In this document: positions 1 through 5,028 of the stretch, one piece after another
Position numbering within the stretch: position 1 is the stretch's first letter
How the letters are laid out: the number at the start of each line of letters is the position of its first letter
Origin: Planctomycetota bacterium
GTDB lineage: Bacteria > Planctomycetota > UBA1135 > GCA-002686595
DNA: 5,028 bases
NCBI GenBank assembly: GCA_028823185.1
Contig: JAPKBY010000156.1
Location: 1 to 5,028, forward strand
Reading direction: 5' to 3'
Notes under the pieces: model-generated
Databases searched by the model: none
Told to the model about the DNA's origin: nothing
The model's input: only the letters and a program-made list of their open reading frames with translations
Position numbers and translations under genes: made by a program

Positions 1-1328
1 TAGGGCTTGCTCACGCCAGGACGTGCGATCGGGTACATGCCTTCAGCGTCGGGCAATGTCGGCGGCGCTGCGTCCCATGCGTATGCTTCGGGACGGAGCT
101 CGACGGATGAGTTCAGCGCCTCTTCGTAGGAGACAGAGCGGCCAGAGTAGGTCGCGAGGCGTCCGAGGATGGCGGTCATGGTGCTGGATGCGCCGTAGTC
201 CATCTCGTTGTGCGGCTTCCCGGCGCGGATCGCGCTGAAGAGCACGTCGTGCTCGATCTGATAGGGGTTGGGGGTCTCGCCGCGGTAGCGCCAAGAGCTC
301 CCGTCGGTGAACTCCATGCGGCCACCAGAGACATTGGCTGTGCCCTTCGAGCCGTGCGCGTGCTCGCTGACGCTCGACCAAGTGCTCGGCTGGTGTCGGC
401 ATTGAGAGAGCATCTTGGAGCCGTCGGCGTAGGTGTACTCGACCATGTGGTGATCGAAGATCTCGCCGTGGTCTTTTCCGTCACGAATGAGGCGTCCGCC
501 TTGGCCTTGGGCTTGGACCGGAGGGCCGCCGTTGATCCAGTTGCAGACGTCCAAGTTGTGGATGTGCTGCTCGACGATGTGGTCGCCGCAGAGCCAGTTG
601 AAGTAGTACCAGTTGCGCATTTGGTACTCCATCTCGGTCTGGCTCTCCTGTCGCTGCCTGACCCAGACGCCGCCAGAGTTCCAATAGCAGCGATAGAGGA
701 GGACGTCGCCGAGCTCACCTTCTTGGATGCGTTTGACGGCCTCTTGATATTTCGGGTCGTGGTGTCGTTGAAGTCCGACGCCGACCTTTAGCCCCTTAGA
801 CTTGGCGACCTCCGCTGCTGCGAGCACCTGGCGGATGCCTGCGCCATCGACGGCGACGGGCTTCTCCATGAAGACGTGCTTGCCGTTCTGGATGGCGTGT
901 TCGATGTGCATCGGGCGAAAGCCCGGAGGCGTGGTCAGGATCACGACGTCAACGCCGGGAGTTTCGATCGCGCGCTTGTAGGCGTCGAAGCCCGTGTAGC
1001 GCCTCTCCTCGGGGACGTCGATGTTCTCGGCGTGGTTGTTCTGGAGGGTCTTGAGCGATCCTTCGAGGCGGTCGCTGAAGGCGTCAGCCATCGCGATCAG
1101 CTTCACAGATCCTGCCGTGGAGAGCGCTTGTCCAGCCGCGCCTGTTCCACGACCGCCACAGCCGATGAGGGCGATGCCGAGCTCTTCGTCTCCGCGCGCG
1201 CGTCCTGTGCTGACAGCTTCGAGTCCGTCTTGGCTGAAGAGCGCGCTGGGGGTGATGCTCGCTGCGGCGAGGGTCCCGGAGGATTGGATGATGGTCCGGC
1301 GGGTGGGCTTGGCGCTGTTCTTAGGCAT
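1..1328 (-). CDS. Tat-exported Gfo/Idh/MocA family oxidoreductase (paralogue 1, runs to window edge)
   Basis: Predicted NAD(P)-dependent oxidoreductase of the Gfo/Idh/MocA family; the substrate is not identifiable, though family members usually oxidise or reduce sugars and polyols. From the ATG at 1328 there are 442 complete codons. The two remaining bases at positions 2-1 read TA, so the next codon is either a stop or Tyr; the C-terminal P-G-V-S-K-P matches the P-G-V-T-K-F-I end of the paralogue at 3753-5021, so a stop just outside is likely. Residues 7-30 look like a Tat signal (KPTRRTII, then a small/hydrophobic stretch). The Rossmann motif GCGGRGTG is at 56-63, the catalytic-lysine motif EKP at 155-157, and GDHIVEQHIHNLD at 248-260 carries the conserved His257. 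Glu253 stands where many members have Asp. An alternative in-frame ATG lies five codons upstream at 1343. I chose 1328 because it places the arginine pair at 10-11, close to 9-10 in the paralogue. The gene starts 52 bases after the SUMF1-like stop, so the two are probably co-transcribed. Confidence 0.93.
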   Translation of the reverse strand, partial: MPKNSAKPTRRTIIQSSGTLAAASITPSALFSQDGLEAVSTGRARGDEELGIALIGCGGRGTGAAGQALSTAGSVKLIAMADAFSDRLEGSLKTLQNNHAENIDVPEERRYTGFDAYKRAIETPGVDVVILTTPPGFRPMHIEHAIQNGKHVFMEKPVAVDGAGIRQVLAAAEVAKSKGLKVGVGLQRHHDPKYQEAVKRIQEGELGDVLLYRCYWNSGGVWVRQRQESQTEMEYQMRNWYYFNWLCGDHIVEQHIHNLDVCNWINGGPPVQAQGQGGRLIRDGKDHGEIFDHHMVEYTYADGSKMLSQCRHQPSTWSSVSEHAHGSKGTANVSGGRMEFTDGSSWRYRGETPNPYQIEHDVLFSAIRAGKPHNEMDYGASSTMTAILGRLATYSGRSVSYEEALNSSVELRPEAYAWDAAPPTLPDAEGMYPIARPGVSKP

Positions 1329-1346
1329 GGGAGTCTCAGGCATGGG
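1317..1346 (-). repeat. 15-base tandem near-repeat carrying two in-frame start codons
   Basis: On the minus strand two adjacent 15-base units, beginning at 1346 and 1331, both start CCCATGCCT and agree at 12 of 15 positions. Each contains an ATG (1343 and 1328) in the frame of the Gfo/Idh/MocA gene, so the duplication offers two starts five codons apart. Neither ATG has a recognisable Shine-Dalgarno in front; the upstream one follows a run of six C. Confidence 0.45.
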
Positions 1347-1380
1347 GGGCTTGGCTAGTGGGGGAAACTCTGTTCTAGGA

Positions 1381-2514
1381 TCAGCGGCCACCTTGGCGCT
1401 GTCTCTCTTGGATCTCACGGATGCTATCTCGGTCTGCTTCCCAGTAGTAGCTCATCTCCTCAGCCGTCGGTTGCTTGAGGGGGCGTACTAAGCGGAAGCC
1501 CACGAAGGTCGCGTTGGTGTGGTACCAGATGCTCTTCGGGAGCTGAGGGTCTTGGACCTTCCAGCCCTTCTTGGACTTTCGTCGCGCTGCAGAGCGCAGC
1601 ACCTCGGGGTCGTCATCCCACGAGCCGCCACGCACCGTGCGCGGATAGAGCTCGATCGGTTTGTTGAGGGGAGCGTGGACGGCCTCATCTCCGAGGAAGG
1701 CATAGCCGTCTTTGGTGAAGGCGTCGAGCACCCACTCAGCGACGTTGCCGTGCATGTCGTAGAGGCCCCAGGGGTTGGGCTTCTTGAGACCGATCTTTTG
1801 GTATTGATCGTCGGCATTGTCGAAATGCCACGCGTGGTCATCGAGCTCATCGGTGTCGTCCCCGAATGAGTAGGCGGTCGTCGTGCCTGCGCGACAGGCG
1901 TACTCCCACTCCGCCTCTGTCGGGAGGCGGTAGAAGCGGCCGGTCTTGTATGAGAGCCACTTCGTGTATTGGCGCGCCGCGAACTGAGTCATGCAGATGG
2001 CTGGAAAGCCTTCGACGCCCATCTCGAAGTCCATGGGCACATAGGGCGGCGTCGGGCGGCTGACCGCGTCAGCCCATGAATCTTGCGGCGTCGCGACGAC
2101 CTCGCCGCCAGTGCGAGATTGAATGTCGAGCTTGAATTGGAAGAGCTGATACTCGTCCCAGGTGACCTCATGTGTGCCGATCCAGAAGGGGTCGAGGCTG
2201 ACCTCAACCTGGGGCCCTTCATTGTCCTCACGGTCTTCTTCCTCTGCAGGGCTGCCCATGAGGAAGCTCCCCGCCTTGAGCGGGGTCATCTGGAAGTGAA
2301 CCTCGCTGCCAGGGATCTCTTCTGCGTACGGAGTCATCGCTCCTTCAAGCTTGGCAGAGGCTCCTTCGATCTTGCGCGCAGCAGGGAAACCAGCTGGCAT
2401 CGGCGGGTAGATCGAGTCTTGTTCGTCGGCGACGTCTTGCAGGCTGCTAGCAGAGGGGAGGAGAGCCTCGCTGGTCGCTGAGAGGACACAGAGGAATGAG
2501 AGGAGAGCGAGCAT
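1381..2514 (-). CDS. Exported SUMF1/formylglycine-generating-enzyme-like protein lacking the catalytic cysteines
   Basis: The 377-residue protein has a Sec-type signal peptide (hydrophobic residues 2-13, possible cleavage after Ala17), a low-complexity linker to about residue 70, and one SUMF1-type (C-type-lectin-like fold) domain at about 72-346. Visible family motifs are GSFLMGSP at 82-89, THEVTWDEY at 114-122, YRLPTEAEWEYACRAG at 195-210, GLYDMHGNVAEW at 250-261, VRGGSWDDD at 294-302 and FVGFRLVRP at 337-345. The RPTPPY insertion (153-158) and the DPQLPKSIWY segment (322-331) are features I associate with planctomycete members. True formylglycine-generating enzymes use two cysteines in the C-terminal part of the domain. 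Here the mature protein has only Cys174 and Cys207, and none lies beyond residue 207, so sulfatase-activating activity is unlikely. Residues 347-377 form a charged, probably helical tail. Functions of cysteine-free members are mostly unknown; roles in binding or scaffolding are possible. The gene is the first of a leftward pair with the oxidoreductase starting at 1328. Confidence 0.93.
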   Translation of the reverse strand: MLALLSFLCVLSATSEALLPSASSLQDVADEQDSIYPPMPAGFPAARKIEGASAKLEGAMTPYAEEIPGSEVHFQMTPLKAGSFLMGSPAEEEDREDNEGPQVEVSLDPFWIGTHEVTWDEYQLFQFKLDIQSRTGGEVVATPQDSWADAVSRPTPPYVPMDFEMGVEGFPAICMTQFAARQYTKWLSYKTGRFYRLPTEAEWEYACRAGTTTAYSFGDDTDELDDHAWHFDNADDQYQKIGLKKPNPWGLYDMHGNVAEWVLDAFTKDGYAFLGDEAVHAPLNKPIELYPRTVRGGSWDDDPEVLRSAARRKSKKGWKVQDPQLPKSIWYHTNATFVGFRLVRPLKQPTAEEMSYYWEADRDSIREIQERQRQGGR

Positions 2515-2654
2515 TGTTAGGGTGGGTTGAGGAGGCTTAGTCCTCCAACGAACAAGCGTTATAAATCATGAGGGTGAGGTCGGGTTGTTCATTCCGTGGA
2601 TTGACCCTCCTTTGCCATCATAGTGGGGCGCCCAGCGCTCCCTGGGACGTCTAT
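2515..2654. promoter_or_regulatory. Divergent intergenic region, probable bidirectional promoter
   Basis: This is the only stretch between the two outward-facing gene pairs, so promoters for both should lie here. An AT-rich island at 2559-2565 contains the self-complementary TTATAA. Read rightwards it gives TATAAA (2560-2565), and read leftwards TATAAC (2563-2558), each one mismatch from a sigma70 -10 box. Neither has a convincing -35 at 16-18 bases. A TTGACC at 2601-2606 resembles a -35 for the rightward genes but lacks a properly spaced -10. A rightward start near 2572 would exclude the upstream ATG at 2568 and support the apbE start at 2655. The region is assigned by gene orientation; the exact boxes are guesses. 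Confidence 0.45.
2531..2546. repeat. Short inverted repeat in the leader of the SUMF1-like gene
   Basis: GGAGG at 2531-2535 and CCTCC at 2542-2546 can form a five-pair stem with a six-base loop. On the minus strand the arm reads GGAGGA, resembling a Shine-Dalgarno, but it lies about 27 bases before the SUMF1-like ATG, too far to serve that start directly. The stem is short and could be chance. Confidence 0.3.
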
Positions 2655-3677
2655 ATGCACCTTCGACTTGGAATGATCAGCCTGGCGCTCGCTGCTTGTG
2701 CTGTTAGCGGTGAGCACCGCGGAGAGCTTCAGCTCTATCACTATGAAGCCCCGGCGATGGGGACGCTCTTTCGCTGCTCCCTCTATGCGAGCGACGCCGA
2801 GGTCGCAGGCGTCGCTTGGGAGGCTGCCCTGGATCGCATCACAGCGTTAGAAGACGTCGCGAGTGATTACGACGAGGGGAGTGAGCTTCGGAGGTTCTGT
2901 GCGCGACCCGTGGGAGAGTGGACCCTGCTCTCGAGAGATCTTGAGAGATTGCTCGTGCGATCTAGAGAGCTCGCAGAGCTGACGGATGGAGCCTTTGATC
3001 CGACGGTCGGTGCTTATGTGCGCCTCTGGCGTCGAGCGAGGCGGAGCGGAGAGCTGCCGACCCGTGCGCGGATCGAAGCCGCGGCAGGCTCTGTGGGGAT
3101 GAGCTTGGTCGAGATGAGAGGACATGAAGCGAGGACGCTCGCGAGCGGGATGAAGATCGACCTCGGAGCGATAGCGAAGGGGGACGCCTTGGATCAGGCC
3201 ATGATCGTTTTACGGGAGCACGGTATAGAGAGCGCGCTCTTGGACGGCGGCGGCGACCTCGTGATCGGCGTCGCTCCGCCTGGCGCTGCGGGATGGAAGG
3301 TCGCGCTGCGACCTCTGGGTGAAGAGGGCCCTGTTTGGGGGCTCGAGCTCAGCGAGGTCGCGATCGCGACCTCTGGAGAGGCGCGCTCATTCACCGTAGA
3401 CGGCGTCTCACGCTCTCACATCATCGATCCGCGCACCGGGTGGGCGCTCACTAGCTCGCCTGCGGCGACGGTGATCGCTGCTGATGGAGCGACAGCCGAT
3501 GCGCTCGCCTCAGCGCTCTGCGTGATGGGTAAAGCGGGGATCGAGCTGATCAAAGAGCTGCCGTGCACGGAAGGCAGCCTGTGGAGCGAAGGAAACATAG
3601 ATTTGGAGGCTTGCGCGACCCAGGGGTTGAGGCAGATGATGGCTACATCGTCTCTAGCATCGCCAGGCGACAAGTAG
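2655..3677 (+). CDS. apbE: FAD:protein FMN transferase, ApbE family lipoprotein
   Basis: ApbE enzymes act outside the cytoplasmic membrane, where they use FAD and Mg2+ to attach FMN covalently to Thr or Ser of partner proteins (known for Nqr/Rnf subunits and FMN-binding domains). From the ATG at 2655 the product is 340 residues, normal for the family. The N-terminus has Arg4, a short hydrophobic stretch and a lipobox LAAC at 12-15, predicting a lipoprotein anchored at Cys15. Family motifs appear in order: MGT at 35-37, DGAFDPTVG at 111-119, DLGAIAKG at 169-176, GGGD at 198-201, ATSGE at 238-242, HIIDPRTG at 255-262 and the metal-site region DALAS at 282-286, where Ser replaces the more usual Thr. 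The frame is open upstream to an ATG at 2568, but the extra 29 residues do not resemble a signal and would bury the lipobox, so I prefer 2655. No flavinylation target is encoded in the window. The next gene on this strand is the oxidoreductase 75 bases downstream. Confidence 0.93.
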   Translation: MHLRLGMISLALAACAVSGEHRGELQLYHYEAPAMGTLFRCSLYASDAEVAGVAWEAALDRITALEDVASDYDEGSELRRFCARPVGEWTLLSRDLERLLVRSRELAELTDGAFDPTVGAYVRLWRRARRSGELPTRARIEAAAGSVGMSLVEMRGHEARTLASGMKIDLGAIAKGDALDQAMIVLREHGIESALLDGGGDLVIGVAPPGAAGWKVALRPLGEEGPVWGLELSEVAIATSGEARSFTVDGVSRSHIIDPRTGWALTSSPAATVIAADGATADALASALCVMGKAGIELIKELPCTEGSLWSEGNIDLEACATQGLRQMMATSSLASPGDK

Positions 3678-3752
3678 CGCGCTCCTCTTGAGCTGCGTTG
3701 AAAATACAGCCACCCCTCTTTGAGATCCGCTCACATCGGCTCGAACTCCATC
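3678..3752 (+). other. Gap between apbE and the downstream oxidoreductase
   Basis: These 75 bases hold no gene. There is no GC-rich stem followed by a T-run, so no intrinsic terminator is seen, and read-through from apbE is likely. TTGAAA at 3698-3703 matches a -35 box at five of six positions, but the sequence 16-18 bases on (around 3720-3727) is a poor -10, so an internal promoter is only a weak possibility. Confidence 0.35.
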
Positions 3753-5021
3753 ATGAACAATCCTCAAAAGCCCACCCGTCGTGACCTCCTCGTCTCAGGA
3801 ACAGCAGCCGCTGCGCTCGGAGCTACGCCGGTCTTAGGTCGCCGCGGCGAGAGCAAGGAGGTCTTAAGGGTTGGACTCGTCGGATGCGGTGGACGTGGAA
3901 CTGGCGCTGCCGCGCAAGCCTTGCGCGCTGACCCCAACACAAAGCTCGTCGCCTTGGCTGACGCCTTCCCCGACGCCTTGCAGAACTCGCTGCGTACGCT
4001 CTCTGGAACGGCGGACATCGCTGACCGCGTGGACGTTACGCCTGAGAATCAATTCGTCGGCTTCGACGCTTATAAAGGAGTGATCGACAACTGCGATGTC
4101 GTCCTCCTGGCGACCTCCCCTCACTTCCGTCCGCTACACGTTGAGGCCGCCGTTAACGCGGGCAAGCACCTCTTCGTCGAGAAGCCGGTCGCGACCGACG
4201 GCCCCGGCCTGCGCCGCATTTGGGCGGCGTGTGACAAGGCGAAGAAGCAAGGCACTGTTCTCGTCTCAGGACTCTGCTATCGATATGAGTTCAAAAAGCA
4301 AGAGACCGTGAAGAGGATTCACGACGGCGCGATCGGTGAGATCACGGCGATGCAGACCTCCTACAACACAGGTGGCCTCTGGCATAAAGGTCGCAAGCCT
4401 GAGTGGAGTGACATGGAGTATCAGATGCGCAACTGGCTCTACTTCGGCTGGCTCTCCGGAGATCACATCGCCGAGCAGCACATCCACAGCCTCGACAAGA
4501 TCGCGTGGACGAAGGGCTCTTACCCGACGAAGTGCGTCGCTTCTGGTGGTCGCATTCAACGGACGGATGAGAAGTACGGGAACATCTACGATCACTTCAA
4601 CACCACTTATGAGTGGGAAGATGGGGTGCGCGCCTTCAGCTCATGCAGGCAGATCTCAGGAGCGGCGAGCGACGTCTCAGATTGGATCTACGGGACGAAG
4701 GGTAAGGCCAACATCCAAGCTGCCAGGATCTGGGCCGCTGAGGACTGGCGCTACAGGGGTGATGCTCCTGATGACATGTACCAGAACGAGCACAACCGCA
4801 TGTTCGAGGCGATCCGCGCCGGCGAGGTGATTCACAATGGTGACTATATGTGTGAGAGCACGCTGATGGCGATCATGGGTCGCATGGCTGCATACACCGG
4901 AGCGAGCGTGACGCGCGAGGCCGCGCTGAACAGCGAGCTCGACCTCTCACCCGCAGCTTATGAGTGGAGCGATCTTGAGATGCGCCCGATCTCAATCCCG
5001 GGCGTCACGAAGTTCATCTGA
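3753..5021 (+). CDS. Tat-exported Gfo/Idh/MocA family oxidoreductase (paralogue 2)
   Basis: Complete predicted NAD(P)-dependent oxidoreductase of 422 residues; the substrate is unknown but likely sugar-like, as for the family. The N-terminus KPTRRDLLVSG (6-16) followed by an Ala-rich stretch is a good Tat signal. GCGGRGTG at 44-51 is the dinucleotide-binding loop, EKP at 143-145 holds the catalytic lysine, and GDHIAEQHIHSLD at 236-248 holds His245, with Glu241 at the usual Asp position. It shares many blocks with the gene at 1-1328, including EYQMRNW (222-228) and a PGV[S/T]K C-terminus, so the two are paralogues. They differ in the segment after the second Rossmann half: LCYRYEFKK here against LQRHHDPKY there, which suggests different substrates. 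The frame extends upstream to a TTG at 3720. I chose the ATG at 3753 because it gives a standard Tat n-region and matches the paralogue. No clear Shine-Dalgarno precedes either start. The gene follows apbE and is probably in the same transcript. Confidence 0.94.
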   Translation: MNNPQKPTRRDLLVSGTAAAALGATPVLGRRGESKEVLRVGLVGCGGRGTGAAAQALRADPNTKLVALADAFPDALQNSLRTLSGTADIADRVDVTPENQFVGFDAYKGVIDNCDVVLLATSPHFRPLHVEAAVNAGKHLFVEKPVATDGPGLRRIWAACDKAKKQGTVLVSGLCYRYEFKKQETVKRIHDGAIGEITAMQTSYNTGGLWHKGRKPEWSDMEYQMRNWLYFGWLSGDHIAEQHIHSLDKIAWTKGSYPTKCVASGGRIQRTDEKYGNIYDHFNTTYEWEDGVRAFSSCRQISGAASDVSDWIYGTKGKANIQAARIWAAEDWRYRGDAPDDMYQNEHNRMFEAIRAGEVIHNGDYMCESTLMAIMGRMAAYTGASVTREAALNSELDLSPAAYEWSDLEMRPISIPGVTKFI

Positions 5022-5028
5022 GCCTTTG

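Noticed and set aside
210..1358. Long open frames on the plus strand opposite the first oxidoreductase (for example 210-791 and 876-1358).
   Set aside because: They are antisense shadows of GC-rich coding sequence; their translations are Val/Ala/Asp/Arg-rich and show no family motifs, while the minus strand encodes a clear conserved protein.
1344..1380. Possible terminator between the SUMF1-like gene and the first oxidoreductase.
   Set aside because: The G-runs here are direct repeats on one strand, not complementary arms, and there is no T-tract, so no hairpin terminator can be supported.
2566..2613. Tiny minus-strand reading frame MNNPTSPS (2592-2566) preceded by AAAGGAGGG, as a possible leader peptide for the SUMF1-like gene.
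   Set aside because: The spacing from GGAGG to ATG is 13 bases, longer than usual. The peptide has no regulatory codon run, and no attenuator or terminator structure follows. Chance is the simpler explanation.
2568..2654. Longer apbE start at the ATG at 2568.
   Set aside because: The extra 29 residues are not signal-like and would place the lipobox internally; the start would also overlap the probable promoter region.
3720..3752. TTG start for the second oxidoreductase.
   Set aside because: It adds 11 residues before a standard Tat n-region, has no ribosome-binding site, and the ATG at 3753 matches the paralogue's N-terminus.
4896..4907. T-G-A-S in the plus-strand oxidoreductase (residues 382-385), which resembles an ApbE flavinylation site.
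   Set aside because: The preceding Asp of the consensus is absent, the paralogue reads S-G-R-S there, and the position is in the conserved C-terminal helix region of the oxidoreductase, so it is probably not a target.

Overview
The window is GC-rich, densely coding bacterial DNA with four genes and no RNA genes, insertion sequences or CRISPR arrays that I can see. The gene types suggest Planctomycetota or a close PVC relative. The two Gfo/Idh/MocA proteins carry twin-arginine signals and a G-D-H-I-x-E-Q-H-I-H block. The SUMF1-type protein has the R-P-T-P-P-Y insertion I associate with planctomycete members of that family. None of the four genes has a convincing Shine-Dalgarno sequence. This taxonomic assignment is an inference from protein style, not a computed result.

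Layout: genes point outwards from a divergent intergenic region at about 2515-2654. Leftwards (minus strand) come an exported SUMF1/formylglycine-generating-enzyme-like protein (1381-2514) and then, 52 bases after its stop, a Tat-exported Gfo/Idh/MocA oxidoreductase (start 1328). The last complete codon of that oxidoreductase is at the left window edge, and its stop is probably just outside. Rightwards (plus strand) come an ApbE-type FAD:protein FMN transferase lipoprotein (2655-3677) and then, 75 bases later, a second Tat-exported Gfo/Idh/MocA oxidoreductase (3753-5021) that is clearly paralogous to the first. The locus is therefore roughly mirror-symmetric, with an accessory gene nearest the centre and a paralogous oxidoreductase on each outer flank.

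How they may work together (inference): all four products have N-terminal export signals, so the locus looks like a cell-envelope redox or carbohydrate-processing module. The oxidoreductases would bind NAD(P) and act on sugar-like substrates. ApbE would attach FMN covalently to an exported partner that is not encoded here. The SUMF1-like protein lacks the cysteine pair of true formylglycine-generating enzymes, so it is more likely a binding or structural protein than a sulfatase activator. Each family is well known. What deserves a second look is the combination and arrangement, not a new enzyme fold.
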